A stretch of 64,000 bases of DNA from Mixia osmundae IAM 14324 (GCF_000708205.1 NW_014575562.1:311616-375615), one strand, 5' to 3'; positions 44,787-56,797 are shown, numbered from the stretch's first letter. The notes: generated by a model from the letters alone, not told the origin. Made by a program: numbers and translations.

Positions 44787-45356
44787 TCATGATCCAGATT
44801 GCGAGAGTGTTCGCTCTGTCACGCTGCTAGTGCTGACTACCTTGCTGCTGACCATTGTGAATGCGACAATGACCAGTGATGCGCACTTCGAAGAGGACTT
44901 TGTTGCAGCAATGAGCTGAGCGCAGAGACGCCGAGCAGCCAGGCGTAGCCATTCTTTGTGCGCCTTTGGTCCTTCAGTCATGAACAATGCATGAGATAGG
45001 TCCTTCGGTGTCTGCGGCATGGCGTGCAATCCAACCGCGTAGCTCTCAAATCTGGTGTGGAAACGCTGTTCTGTCGTGACAGCAAGCAACTGCGATAGGT
45101 TGGAGCCCTGGGACGCGACTGATGCGCGACAAAGCCAGCGCAAGTAGCCTCAATCGTGCACGCAGCTTGCGTCATCGTCGTAAGCATTGGGATAGGACAC
45201 CTCAAAGTCATGATAATCCCCTTCGGCCTTCAGACACGTTGGGAATCTGAACGGCCTTCGTGGCTCGTTACTTAGGTGACTGGGCGGGATGAAGACTATT
45301 GCCTGACATTGAATGAGCCTGAAGCGATCGTCTACTACGAGTTCGTGTGTATACAT
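44787..45356 (-). CDS. Possible small gene of unknown function
   Basis: Two open segments in the same frame, from the ATG at 45356 to a TGA at 45150 and again from about 45143 to a stop at 44787, are separated by that single TGA. A short intron over it would join them into about 170 residues. The first part (FRLIQCQAIVFIPPSHLSNE, DYHDFEVSYPNAYDDDA) looks protein-like; the second includes SHALFMTEGPKAHKEWLRLA. Family unknown. A minus-strand gene here would also complete the strict strand alternation seen across the right half of the window, which raises my belief slightly. Confidence 0.3.
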
Positions 45357-45516
45357 GCAGCGCTATGTAGCATTCAAGGGTGACGCGGACTGCAGCAGAG
45401 GGGTCAGTGGTTGAGCTGGGCGACGGACGAGTCGAGATAAATTCTACGCGTCGTGTCGTCGTTCGGGCCCAATCGCCTCGTTCCCTCGCTCCCTCAAACT
45501 CGCTGGCCACCGCGAA

Positions 45517-47651
45517 ATGAGCAACCCTGAGGCAGTCCAGCGCGGGACGTGCCTCCTACTACCCTATGGCGACCAGCCGCAGTATGTCAGCGCCAACATA
45601 CCCAATTGGATCAGACAACCCGACGATATCCCGACCGAATTAGCTCGAGTTGCGCGAGCCATCATCAAAGCAAAGCGTATCGCAGTCGTCTGTGGTCAGT
45701 CTGCCATATGTATGCTGTTCGAGCAAGCTCTGATCCTCCGGGGCGGGACAGGTGCTGGAATATCGACACCTTGCGGCATACCCGACTTTCGGTCGGCGGG
45801 CGGGCTGTTCAAGACGCTCAAGGAACGCAACCCCACGGCCGGTCTGACCAGCGGCAAGGATCTCTTTGACGCTAGCTTGTTCTCTGTGCGTCTGCTCGTC
45901 CTAGTCGCGTCAGACAGCTGACTGACCGGCCTGGTGCAGAGCGAGGCCAACATTGCTCTCTTCAATACGATGGTTGGCGAGCTAAGGCAAATGGCAGACA
46001 AAGCCGAGCCATCAGCATTTCATCATTTTCTCAAGCTTCTTGACGATCAAGGGAAGCTGTTCCGCGTCTACACGCAGGTCAGTCGCGCAGATCTGGCTTG
46101 CATTGCATCTGCTCATCGCGCAACGTGGACAGAATATCGACTCGATCGAAGAGAAAGTCGGCCTGACTTACGGTCTCGATCCTATCGCTTCTGGCTGTCC
46201 ACACGGGCCTAGCTCGAGCGCGAACACCCGCCCGCCCCCAAGTCCCTCTAAGCGCAGGCGGACTGAAGGAGCAGACCGAGCTAGCAAGAAGCTACCTCGC
46301 TCAGACGCGCCTTCGCCCGAATCTGTCGATTCAGAGCCACCCTTGACGAGCACGAACGGTTGGATGTCCTCGCAAGTCACCCAGTCGTCCGCTAGTAGCT
46401 CGAGGTCATTCTCAAGGAGCTCATCATCCGCTTCGAGTTCAACTGCATCATCCCTCGCTTCTCCTCTCGATTTCGACACTTTCGAGCTGTCCAGCGTGTC
46501 ATCTCTGAGCGACGTGGACGGATTGTCACCCCCCGAGCCGTCACAGAGCAGCGCTAAAGGCAAGCAGAAAGCCAAACGGCCAGAGATGCCTCGCGTGATA
46601 CCTCTGCACGGCTGCTTGCGCTTCCTCGATTGTCAAAAGTGCTTTCACCGCGAGCCCTTGGGACGATACCTCGATCAGCTCAAGCAGGGCGAGCTCATCT
46701 GGTGTCCGGCCTGCACAGAGCGAGACGAATTACAAGCGCTCGCAGACGGCAACGCACTTTCGCTTCGACCGAGGGGCGTCGGAATGCTCAGAGCTTCAGT
46801 CGTGCTGTACAACGAAGTCCATGCGGACGGAGCCAAGATAGGCCAGATCACCCATCGAGATCTCATGGGCGCGCGACCAGATCTGCTCATAGTCGCGGGA
46901 ACGACACTGAAAGTACCCGGTACGAAACGCTTGGTCAAGGAACTCGAGAAGGTCATCCGACCGGCGGAGGCTAGCAAGCCGTCTGCGCTACCTCAGGTCA
47001 TCTGCCTGAATTACGAATTTCCTGCGCCAGCGAAGGAATGGGGCGAGGTCTTTGATTGCTGGCTCAAAGCGGACGTCCAGTCAATAGTCGATATTGTTGC
47101 GGACGAGCAAGCTGCTCAGACCAAACGCTTGCTTGAGCGAAAGAATGATAAGGCGAAGCGAGCGCAAGAGGCCGAACGGAAGAGATTGGAAAAGGCTGAA
47201 CGACGACGCGTGCGCGAATGGATAGCAAAGGAGAAAGATGCTCGAACACTCTTGAAGGATCGACTCGCCCTTGCCAAAGCGCGCAAAGGACCTCTTGTCA
47301 CTAAGGTTAAGGCAGTAGACCGCCCTCAAGCCCCTCTTGCGCCTGCAGAGCCTGCACCTAAACCTAGCTGGGTTCTTGCACCAGTACCGCATCACTCAGG
47401 TGAGTCTTTCATCAATCGTGAGGTGCTCCTGCTTATCAATCGACGCAGTCTTTGCGGCCGATCCGATTGTAGAAGGCAAACGGGAGCGCAAGCCAAGCAT
47501 TCTGCTAAGCAGTCCGAAGAAGCCACCCGCACAGCGCCAGATGAGTGGTTACTTCAAGAGTGCAAAGTCAGCATCAAAGCCAACCGGAAAACCAACGCCG
47601 ACTGAGATGACTGTGATCGCTGCACCCGTGACGAACGCTGTGACTTGTTAG
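45517..47651 (+). CDS. Sir2-family NAD-dependent deacetylase, Hst3/Hst4 type
   Basis: Five exons (45517-45694, 45752-45885, 45940-46077, 46133-47399, 47449-47651), with introns of 57, 54, 55 and 49 nt, give 639 residues. NAD-binding core: VVCGAGISTPCGIPDFRSAG (first splice inside) and GGLFKTL; TQ/NIDS is split by the third intron; the catalytic His is in IPLHGCLRFLDCQKC, with a second zinc pair in CPAC. Late core: LLIVAGTTLKVPGTKRLVKE and VICLNYEF. About 120 Ser/Pro-rich residues interrupt the fold just before the catalytic His. A charged coiled coil (KRAQEAERKRLEKAERRRVR) follows the domain. The last exon carries QRQMSGYF, which fits a PCNA-interacting box. Hst3/Hst4 remove H3K56 acetyl after replication. 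Confidence 0.9.
47532..47555 (+). other. PCNA-interacting (PIP) box codons in the sirtuin tail
   Basis: Codons for QRQMSGYF fit Q-x-x-[ILM]-x-x-[FY]-[FY]. They lie in the disordered last exon, preceded by SPKKPPA and followed by KSAKSASK, the basic flanks usual for PIP boxes. The call rests on the motif alone. Confidence 0.55.
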
Positions 47652-47682
47652 AACTTCTTGCGCCATGTACAATGTCTGCATG

Positions 47683-50600
47683 CTATACAACTGTCGATTC
47701 TGTGCTGGGACAATGTACAAAAGCAGCGAGCTTCTCCGAGGCAGTAGGCTCCGTGTCTAGTGGCCTCATCGATTCGTTGTCGAGCTCTGCAAGCACACGT
47801 GATGGCACAGGGGAGGTCTCTATGCTCGGTGATCGGGCGTCATCATCTCGCCGCGATTCATTGCTGGCAGCTCGCTTTGTCTTTGCTGCATCGCCGGCAA
47901 AGAAGCTCGAGATCGAAGCAGGCCTGGCCGAGTCACCATTGATAGCATCGGATTTGCGCTTCTTGCTTGGCTTCTTCGCATCATCCTTTTTGCTGGCTGC
48001 AGGCGGCGCCTTGCCGAATAAGGTAGTCTGTACACCTTCTGCCTTTGCTGTATCGATGCGATCGTAGAAAGAGCCCGACTTTTGCAGGTGCTTCGCTTCG
48101 CCCTTCTTTTTCAAGAAAGGATTGGTTGACGCTGCACTCGATGAGGGTGTCAAGGCGTTGTGATTGCTTTTTGCAAATGGGTTGTTCTGCTTCCTAGGTC
48201 GCTCGACGACATCTGCCGTGGACAGCAACTCAGGAGCGGGTGAGATCTCGTCCTCTCGTACGTCATCGAGCTGCATGACCTCGTCTGTGGGCGACTGTTG
48301 TCGGGGAAAGACCCGCTCAGCGTTACGCTGCCGTTTACCAGATGGCTGAAAGTCCGAAGCAAGTGGGTTATTGGCTCGTTGAGATTGATGGGAATGACCG
48401 TTGAGCTTGCCTGCAGTCAGTGTGCGATCATCCTCGAGCCCAGCCCATTTTGGTGGGCGTCTATCCGACATGAGCCTGTCATCAGGGTTGTCAAGACGAG
48501 CTTCTTCGAGAGCTTCGAGGCGATCCGACAAGCCTTGCAATGAATAGAATGCTGCGAGCCGCTTGATGACGCCAAGGTTGCTTGGTTCGATGATACTTGA
48601 GGCCATATCAAGCGCTTTCTGCAGCTTGTCAGCTTTGCAGACTGCTTGCAAGCCTTTGATGACTGCCAAATCCATCTCTGTCTTTATCGCAGCGAGCTCA
48701 GAGTCGACCTCGGCTTCGTCTGCAGTGATAGCATCGAGCCGATTAGAGAGTATAAGGCTGTTGAGCAGATGTTGTGCTTCCAATTGTGCAGATTCTTCGC
48801 CTGCTTCAAGATGCAGCAATGGCATCTCGAGCTGGACGTCGATCGTCAGCGGAGTTGGAAAGTAGGGTTGCTCTTGAGAGCCCTGTTCGCGTTCGCTTAG
48901 CATTCGACCAGCAAAGAGTATAGCAAAGCTGCGGACCTTGAGCGCCACGGCCATCATCTGTTTTGAGGCGATCGAAACCGGCCATAACCTGTATTTGCCA
49001 GCTTGACATGCTTCGTCTCTCGCGATATCGAATACCGGTGTCCATCGCGCTTGACGCGGCCTTCGGACCTTATCAAGGACGTGCATGATGCCATCAGAAG
49101 TATATATAGCAGGCAACTGCGCTCCAATATAAGCATCCCCTGTGCAGTCGTCGCAGCGCACTTACATGATCGTCGCTAAATCCTGCCCAGCGTAGCTCCT
49201 GTCCTGCCGCGACAGGCAACGCGCCCGACTGGAAGACCTCTAGAGTGTCTAAGTCGATGAGGGTATACAGCAGACCTTGCTGGCCTGCCCATGCACATCG
49301 CACTTGAGCAAGCCTTTGTTTGCAGCAAGGAGACACGAACCTCCGAGTGACATATCGCTCGTGCGATGAACGACAATGACCGCTTCTGCGCCGCCTGCCA
49401 TCGTCACGATGTCACCTGCAAAAGACCAAATGTATTTTTGTATGCCGCTGGAAGTGAAGAAGCGCAGGTAGCCCTTGTCAGTAGCAAGCACGATTGTTCC
49501 TGCGCCTGCTAGACTGATGTCGTCGGTTTGCGGTAATGCGAGGCCGCCTATAGCAAGGCCTATAGCATTCTCGTTCTTGCTCAGCTGAAACTTCCACTCC
49601 GCTGTCTGATGCCATCCTGCATACGGCCGATAGTAAATTGACGAGAGCAACCCGTTCTGTCCTGTCGAGGCAAACACAGCGCCGTTTGAGCCGAGACAAG
49701 CCATGTCGAATCGGTCGTGATCGCTGATTTGATAGCCAGAATGAGTGGATCGATCATGGAAATCAACAGTGATAAAGTTGTAGCCTGTTCTTGCGACAGT
49801 ATGGATCAAGCCAATGTCATTGAAGGCAAGGTATCGTCTTCCGTCGCGTTCAGACGTTGCGCCGGGCTGGAATCTGTGTTGACCTTGCTGTCCGCGGAAA
49901 GTAGTGCCGGCAGAAGCACGTTGACCGTATTTGCTGACTAAAGGCGGTGGTAAAGCAATACTCTCGTCGTCAATGGCGTCTTTGGCTTCTCCTGCGAGTA
50001 TGCCGGCGTCATCATCAAGCCAGTCATCGCCAAACGGGTCATCAAGAGCATCGATTGCGGGGATAGCTGGCTCCTCAGTGTCATTCGCCGCGACAGACTG
50101 GGCAGATTTGGCGCGCGTATGAACGATTGTAGTCGCGATATCGGTAGGATGCGCGCGCGCAGTCGTATCGATGAGATTGTCCCAGCGTTTGATCTGACCC
50201 GTCTGATCGGCAATAGCTAGTGTATTCGCTCCTTGACCAGGCCTCCATGCGAGCGAGGTCACAATCTCGTCTTCTCCCGCGAACTTTGTTCTGCACATCA
50301 GATCAGTTTGGTATAGCTCGAGAGGTAATGTATAGACCTCAGCACTGGCTTGCGCAATGACGAATCCCAGATGATGACTTCGTTGTTGCTCGCGGACGCC
50401 AGATAATTGCCATTCGCAGACCAGGCTAATGCGCAAACAGCCTGGCATTCACTAGATGAGCACCTTAGCTCATCAAGAATGGCAGGAACTGACGGTCGAA
50501 TGTCCCTGCTCTGTGAAGCCGGGCTTACAGTCCCAAGAGTCGCGCGTGACGACGGTGATGTCTGTCTGTAAAATTAGTCCAGTAGCCTGCGCGAAGGGTA

Positions 50601-51503
50601 AGACTGACCATGAGTCTTGTTGCTGATGACAAAGTATTGCCCACTCGGATGCCACACGGCCTCCACAGAGGCAGTGGAATCTCTGCATGTCCGTCAGCCT
50701 CGTCAATTGTGACTTGGAGAAGACGAACTCTGGCAACGCCTTTGTGATAAGACCTTCAAAGGTATGCACGCATCTTGGATCTTCCGGTGAGTTTGCGACA
50801 TCCCAGACCCGCACAGTGCCATCGCTCGAAGATGTGATCTACGAGGCAAAATGAGCGGCCGGCCAACTCTTGTGCGAAAGATCGCGCACCAGCAGACTGC
50901 CATCTGGCGACCAGCTGACATCGCGGACAGGTTTCTCGTGCCCTGTGAATTGCTGGATGATGGTGACATCGCGAACGTCGATGATCTTGATCATCATGTC
51001 ACTTTGCTACCCAGTCAGCTCTTGGCACTGGTTGGAATCCTTTAAGCTCACTCCGAGCCTATTGCACATTTAGTGCCCGACAGTCCTAGCTTTAGGCTTC
51101 GTACGGGTGCACCGGTGTTCATGCGCGCGAGCATGCCAATCTCCAGATTCGTCTTGATGTCGTAGATCCTTGCAACGCCATCGTCGCAGCCGGTGACGAG
51201 GTGGTCATACTGTCTTTGCAGATCAGCGCGCACTCTGATATCCTTCTACAAGCGACTCGCAGAAGCGTGGATGGTGTGAACAGCGTCGCCGGGCTCGATC
51301 AGTGCAGGCTCTTCGATGTACTCCTCCTTGACCGCGCCGTCTTGGACTCGAATCATGTGGTCGACGCCGCCCGAGAAGAGCTTGGAGCCATCTGCTGCCC
51401 ATACTACTCGCGTGGGCCCTTCCGAGTGCAGCGGGCGACTCTTCAGCTCCTCTGGGCCGACCGTCGTCATCTTGCGAGCGTGTTCAGTCGAGACGCGAAG
51501 CAT
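47683..51503 (-). CDS. CTF4: Replisome adaptor Ctf4/Mcl1/AND-1 (WD40 and SepB domains)
   Basis: Multi-exon. The N-terminal WD40 repeats start LHSEGPTRVVWAADGSKLFS and run through exons around 50473-51240. A linker with DDPFGDDWLDDD leads to the SepB propeller: YLAFNDIGLIHTVARTGYNF, HDRFDMACLGSNGAVFAST, KVRCAWAGQQGLLYTLIDLD... and LRWAGFSDD, then GIMHVLDKV and WTPVFD. A helical bundle (LLHLEAGEESAQLEAQHLLN) and a disordered tail follow. The tail contains PASISSFF, a PIP-box pattern lacking the first Gln, and NNPFAKSN/NPFLKKK repeats. Ctf4 trimers tie CMG helicase to polymerase alpha and other factors. ATG at 51503 is the first in frame; 51470 is an alternative. The convergent sirtuin ends 31 bp away. 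Confidence 0.88.
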
Positions 51504-51612
51504 TACTGCGAAGAGCGCGTACTCGCCACCTACGAGGCAACTACGGAGATCGATTGAGATCGCCGGCGTGACCCACACACGACCGACAAGATTCGGGCGA
51601 TCTCAGAACAAC

Positions 51613-53347
51613 ATGCTGCTCGGTCTGCCGCTCTTTCGACCCAAAGAGCAATATGCCCCACTCTCATTGGTCGATCTGACCCTCTTCCTGGCGACAACGG
51701 CATATAACCTCGTCAGGGCGGCAGCTCCGTCCGTGCTACTCGACGCTTTCCTGACCACTTGCCTCTATGTGATCTACATCCTGCCCTTCGAGCTGGCAAT
51801 AGAACGGTATTATCGACGGCAGAGAAACTATCCCGCCAAGCTTTCGCTCTTGCAAGACTTGGCGATCAGGATCGTAAGGCTGGCATTTGCCTATTATGAC
51901 ACGAGCATTGGGAGGCTGTTCTTTTCCGAAAAGAACATTATCGCGCTACACAAACGAAGGATGGGTGGCAGAGGAGCGTTCGATAGAAACATCGCCCTCT
52001 ATAGAGATGCCGACGTACAGGGATACTGGATTGCACCTGGCCGGGCGCAAAAACTTGCCCGGGGCGAAGCGATAGGCCATAATGGTTTCACACTGATGTA
52101 CATACATGGTGGTCAGTACTCGATACTCTGACACATCTGACGGGCTGACAGCGATGGTAGGCGGCTTCACGCTGGCATCGCCCGCCTTCTACCTGGAATT
52201 CTTGCTCAGAATTTGTGAAGAGCTGTCAAAGTCAGGCATAGCCAGCCCGGCAATCTTTGCGATAAGCTATACCCTGGTACCAGAAGGTCGCTTCCCGACC
52301 CAACTGAGCGAGACTGCCAAAGCATGGCAATATCTCTGTCGTCATTCTTCAGTCGACACGACTCGCTTAGGTCTCGCAGGCGATTCTGCCGGCGCATGTC
52401 TATCTCTCAGTCTGATGCTCTACCTGCGAGAAGATTCTGACGAAAGGGTAGCATATCCAACCTATGCAGACTCGTCATCTGACGATGCCACTGTCGTACA
52501 AGGTTCAGTCGATAGACGAGCAAGGTTCCCAATATACCCACCTGTCCTGCCAGAAAATCAGAGGATACCCAAGCCCAGCCATGCTATACTCATTTCCCCC
52601 TGGGCTTCACTGACGACTTCGATCAGCCAGGATCCCAGCATTCGAGCTCACACTGCAACCGATTTCATCGACCCACAGCGATTAGCACACTTTGCCAGAC
52701 TGTATTCGTGCGCTCAAAAGACTCCCGCAAGAGCTGGCGTCATGCGTTTCCTCAAGGCGAAGACCAAGTTTCTCTTCCCATCGTTTCCACTTCTGCCGCC
52801 TTTCCTATCACCCATGCAGTCCCGTTCGAGCAGTGTGCGCAGACCGCATAGGAATGGTCATCACAAATCGGGTACACGAAGTCGGCAGAGGAGCGGCGAG
52901 AAGCAGCTGAACGGACGACCGTCACAGCAGAGCACCCCCCAATTAGGCAATGGCTCCAGTAGTCGCAGCAGGATCAGAGCGGGAAAGAATGGCAAACTCA
53001 GGGGAGAAGACTATGACGACCTATCTGTGATATTGCGACACGTCGAGCACTGTCGCCTGAACCCGCTCCTCTCACCTGGCGATTGCACAGACCAGTCGTG
53101 GTGGACGCGGTCAGCTCCGACAAAAGGCACGCTCATCCAATACGGCTCGAGCGAAGTGCTGTCATCCAACATAGACATTCTCGCCGATCGACTGCGAGCC
53201 GATATCTACGGCGGTGGAGAAGTGATCCTATCGAGCCGACCTTTGCCGCACGCCTGGCCGCAGCTGCTTCACTATCTAGGCGCGACATCGGCAGAGAGAG
53301 CGTCGGGAATCAAGGAGATCGCAGCGTTTATCCAGATGCACTTGTAA
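51613..53347 (+). CDS. HSL-type alpha/beta hydrolase (fold-3), membrane-anchored
   Basis: Two exons (51613-52111, 52161-53347) joined by a 49-nt intron give 561 residues. The splice restores the oxyanion motif: YIHGG, then GFTLASPAFYLEF (H-G-G-G). The nucleophile is in LGLAGDSAGACLSLSLML (GDSAG) and the catalytic His probably in SRPLPHAWPQL. Near the N-terminus a hydrophobic stretch, LTTCLYVIYILPFELAIE, suggests a membrane anchor. Between nucleophile and acid lies a ~70-residue Arg/Ser-rich disordered insert (SRSSSVRRPHRNGHHKSG), likely in or near the lid. Fungal relatives are steryl acetyl hydrolase- or lipase-like enzymes of the ER. The substrate is unknown. Confidence 0.83.
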
Positions 53348-53444
53348 ACATAATGTAACACGATGGAAAGAATGTACACAACAGCTCGCTGACTCAATCC
53401 TGCTTTGTTCGATTCCATCTGCGCGCATGCCATTAGCATGAGTA

Positions 53445-54971
53445 CTACCGGGGCAGACAGTAGACGAACGATAAGTATGCCATGTCTCCCATCCTTCGAG
53501 GGCGAATGAGATGACGAGCAGTGAGCAAGACGCCAATGATGAGAGCGATCGCGCCGACGACGATGTAAGAGATGCCCAAGAAAGGGTTGCGGCCGCCGAT
53601 GAAGCTGACAGTGCTGATCACGATGGACTTTGTACCGTGGTAGGGCGCAACAGGATAGTCTGTTCATCTGGCATCAGCTGGTACATGCTCCATCTGGCAG
53701 CGGACGTACTGTTGAAGATGGAGAGCTGATAGCGACCCGCTCGAAGGACGTCATTGTCATTCCTCGACCACAGCTTCCTGAAGCTTGGCAACCCAGAAGT
53801 TCTCATCCAGACCTGGAAGTGTTCGTCCTGACTGAGATCGGGAATCGGTGTTTCGTCTGTGTAGCCATTGGGATACCGGAGGGCCCAGAAAGGCGGAGGA
53901 ATACAATTTGCATTGGTGTATGCTGTCTTGCCGTACTTCTTTGCATCGCCTGGCCACGCTATGCCTTTCTCGGACATAGGGTATTCGACTGCGCCCGCGG
54001 TCGTTCCTGCCGCGTTCAGTTGCACAGGCGAACTGATCGTGTCTGACTCCTACTTGTGAGCTCCTGCTGCCCGACAAGCGAACAGGCATACCATTGAAGA
54101 GTGAGTTGGCGATGAGACCACAGGGGTAGATAGGCAAGCCTCCATCAAAGTTTCTCGCCACAGGTTTGCAATTTCCATTGTTGAGATCGCTTGCAGATTT
54201 ATAGTCGCCATTGAGCTGAGAGACGTCGTACGATCTGACGTACCGCCTGTGGTTCTGGAAGTAGTTCGTCATCTTATAGTAGAGAAATACGGGCGGCTGA
54301 AGATCTGATGGGATGGTGAACTGGAGGGTACAAGTCTCTCGTTGAGATACATTGGCAGCTGTTGGATTGGAGGCAAACTGCCAGGAAGGCGGCGGCGTGG
54401 CAGCTGAGTAGCCCGACATGGAGTACATGAAGTCTCCCGAGGGCACATTGGCAAAGGTGGTGTTGGGCGCAGAGAACTCGCAGCCGGTGTAGTCAATCGT
54501 GAGCTCGTTGACCTGATATGACATGTGTCAGATCTAGCGCGCAAGATCGGGGATGCAAGCGAGACTGACCTGGTTGCTACCCCACAGGAGCGCTCCGCCA
54601 ATAGGACAGAAGAGTATGCCGACGACAAAGAAGGTAGGGATCACAGACTTTGGCGTCAAGATGGGCTGCCAAGCTTTCAGTCGTTGCTGTTTCAACGCGT
54701 TATCTGTCGCGCTGCATCAGCATGGTCCTGTCTGCAGTGTTCTCGACGACGGACTAGCAGGACGTTGCCAGAACGGGACCTTGTCCTTCTTGCCTGGCTT
54801 TGAACTCGTCTTGCCCGGGTTGGCAGCGCCGAGTTGATCGTGAGCATGAGCAGAATCGATCTGGTCCTGATCCTGTCGATGTTGTAGTGGCGATGAGGTC
54901 GTGGGAGTATGCTGTATGTCGTGCAGCTGATGGTCTTCCGTGGCAGGCGAGCTTGATCTGAATAATCCCAT
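53445..54971 (-). CDS. CDC50: Cdc50/Lem3-family flippase beta subunit
   Basis: Several short exons from ATG 54971 (MGLFRSSSP). After KKDKVPFWQRPA a splice gives NALKQQRLKAWQPILTPKSV followed by the first membrane helix, IPTFFVVGILFCPIGGALLW. The ectodomain has TIDYTGCEF, TIPSDLQPPVFLYYKMTNYF, QNHRRYVRSYDVSQL, PCGLIANSLFN, then FQVWMRTSGLPSFRKLWSRN; NYPVAPYHGTKSIVIST is rebuilt by the last splice. The second helix, YIVVGAIALIIGVLL, precedes RPRRMGDMAYLSF, and the stop is at 53445. Cdc50 proteins are required for ER exit and activity of P4-ATPases that move phospholipids to the cytosolic leaflet. A Ser/Gln/His-rich N-terminal tail is cytosolic. Confidence 0.92.
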
Positions 54972-55279
54972 GCTGGCCGGCAGAGTGCGCGGCCGTAGCG
55001 GCGAGCTTGTTGGAAACCCTTTCGGATCACACGCCCTGCCGATGTGATCGCACTCCCGTCGTCTACGAGAGATGCTGGGGTAGTCTGGCCTGCTCCGACT
55101 GACTCCGGTGATGGGACGACACGCTGCTGACAATTGACGAGGCCGAGGCAACAAAGCAAGACGCGCGCTGTTAAGGCAAAGGAACGACGAACACACGGCG
55201 GCCGGCGCCTCGACTGCAAGTTTGCCATACATGACAGCTCGCAGCTGACATCTCGGTAAAGCGCAAAGCGCTCGTCAGC

Positions 55280-56797
55280 ATGAACAGCTCCCTCCTTGCA
55301 ACGACATCGTCAGATGGACCGGCAGCTGACGAAACTGACTTGCCCCTCCAAAGAGCAAAGACGCTTGTCATCATGGGGCCTCGGTCGTGGGTGTTCTTGA
55401 TGCCAGATCTGCAGCGCTCGTCTCAGGCTTCCCCTACAGGTCAGGAAAGACATCTATCGTGGCTACCGTCCTCGACCAATCCGAGCCATCCGACACGCTG
55501 TACATAGAGAGCACGACCCGTCCTACGCTCAACGAGTTCACGTATGTCTTTCTCGCCGCATGTCCGCAAGCGCACTCATCATAGCAACAGCGTGTTCACA
55601 AAGTTCAACATATGGGATTATCCTGGGAATACGTACGACTTGGAACTCGCTGCTCTGTCGCATGAAGATGTGCACGGCGTCATCTATGTCGTCGACGGCC
55701 AAGTGCGCTCAGCGAACCAAGGGCGCGCGTGCGAGCTGACTCGTACCAGGCATTCCAAGCCGATACATCTGATGTTGCACATAAGATCGCGCTCAGCGTC
55801 TGCAAGATATGGGAGGTCAGCTTGTCAGTCTCATTCGTATCTTCGTCTTATCAGTCAATCTGCAGCGAAATACAAACTGCCTCTTCAGCGTCTTTGTACA
55901 CAAGACAGATGGCTTCAGTTTCGAATATCAGAAGGGTGAGCTTGCGTTTCGTTTTGCCTGGCAAGACTGAAACGTACTGCAGAGATCCTCGAGGAAATCC
56001 AATTTCGCTTCGATGACGAGCTCTTTGATCTTTTACCGGCGAATGCAGGCATCGCTCGACCATCGCCTGCATTCTACCTGACTAGCATCTACGGTCCAAC
56101 GATCAATGTGGCAATGAGCAAAGTCTTACAGAGTCTCATGCCTGCGCAAGCGACGCTTGAGAAGCTCGCAGATCTCATGAACATCGTCAGCTCTTTCTCA
56201 CCTGATAGATCCTTGTAGGCTGACAACTTCGTAGCAATGCTCGTTCGAAAAGGTGTTCCTCTTCCATCTGCCCACTCGGTTGTACTTCACAACGGACTCG
56301 AGTCCCTTTGACAAGGAAACGCACGAGATCTGTTCGGATTACATCGACCTCGTCATGGATATCGGCGGCCTATACAAGTTTGTCGTTCCAGTCTCAGACA
56401 TACAGTGCGAAGTCTCAACATAGGGCAGGCCACATGAGCGCTCGAAGCAATCACAGCCTGGCTCTCGTGATGCTTCGCCTGCACGGATAAAGACGATGCA
56501 AAAGGCCAATGGTACAGTGCAGCCGAGATCATATCAGTATTCCCGTGTCAAAGTGGCAAGCGGCAAGACGTTGGCTCTATGGGGCATAGACGAGTTCGGC
56601 TCCGCCCTCTCGAGATCGGGTCTCTGCTTATCGAGCGGTGCAGGAATCTGGCGCTGATTGCCATCATCTCACCCAACGTGCTCGAGCGGCCAAACCAGTT
56701 CCCGCTCGTCGAATACAATGTGGGCTGCTTCAGAGAGGCTGTCCAACAGATCAAAACCCTCGAGAAGACCGCTCATCTGCACGAAAGCGTCTCTTGA
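55280..56797 (+). CDS. GTR2: Rag-family GTPase Gtr2 (RagC/D)
   Basis: About seven short exons. The first has TLVIMGPR, then a 57-nt intron before SGKTSIVATV, rebuilding the P-loop. Next come FTKFNIWDYPGNTYD (switch region, Rag-type D-Y-P-G), HGVIYVVDGQ, an exon with FQADTSDVAHKIALSVCKIW, then ILEEIQFRFDDELFDLLPAN, FYLTSIYGPTINVAMSKVLQ and the roadblock-like C-terminal domain (KVFLFHLPTRLYFTTDSSPF, LLIERCRNLALIAIISPN). Gtr2 pairs with Gtr1 on the vacuole to switch TORC1 by amino-acid supply; NPR3, a GAP subunit for that pair, is elsewhere in the window. Internal splice sites after the switch region need transcript support. Confidence 0.87.
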
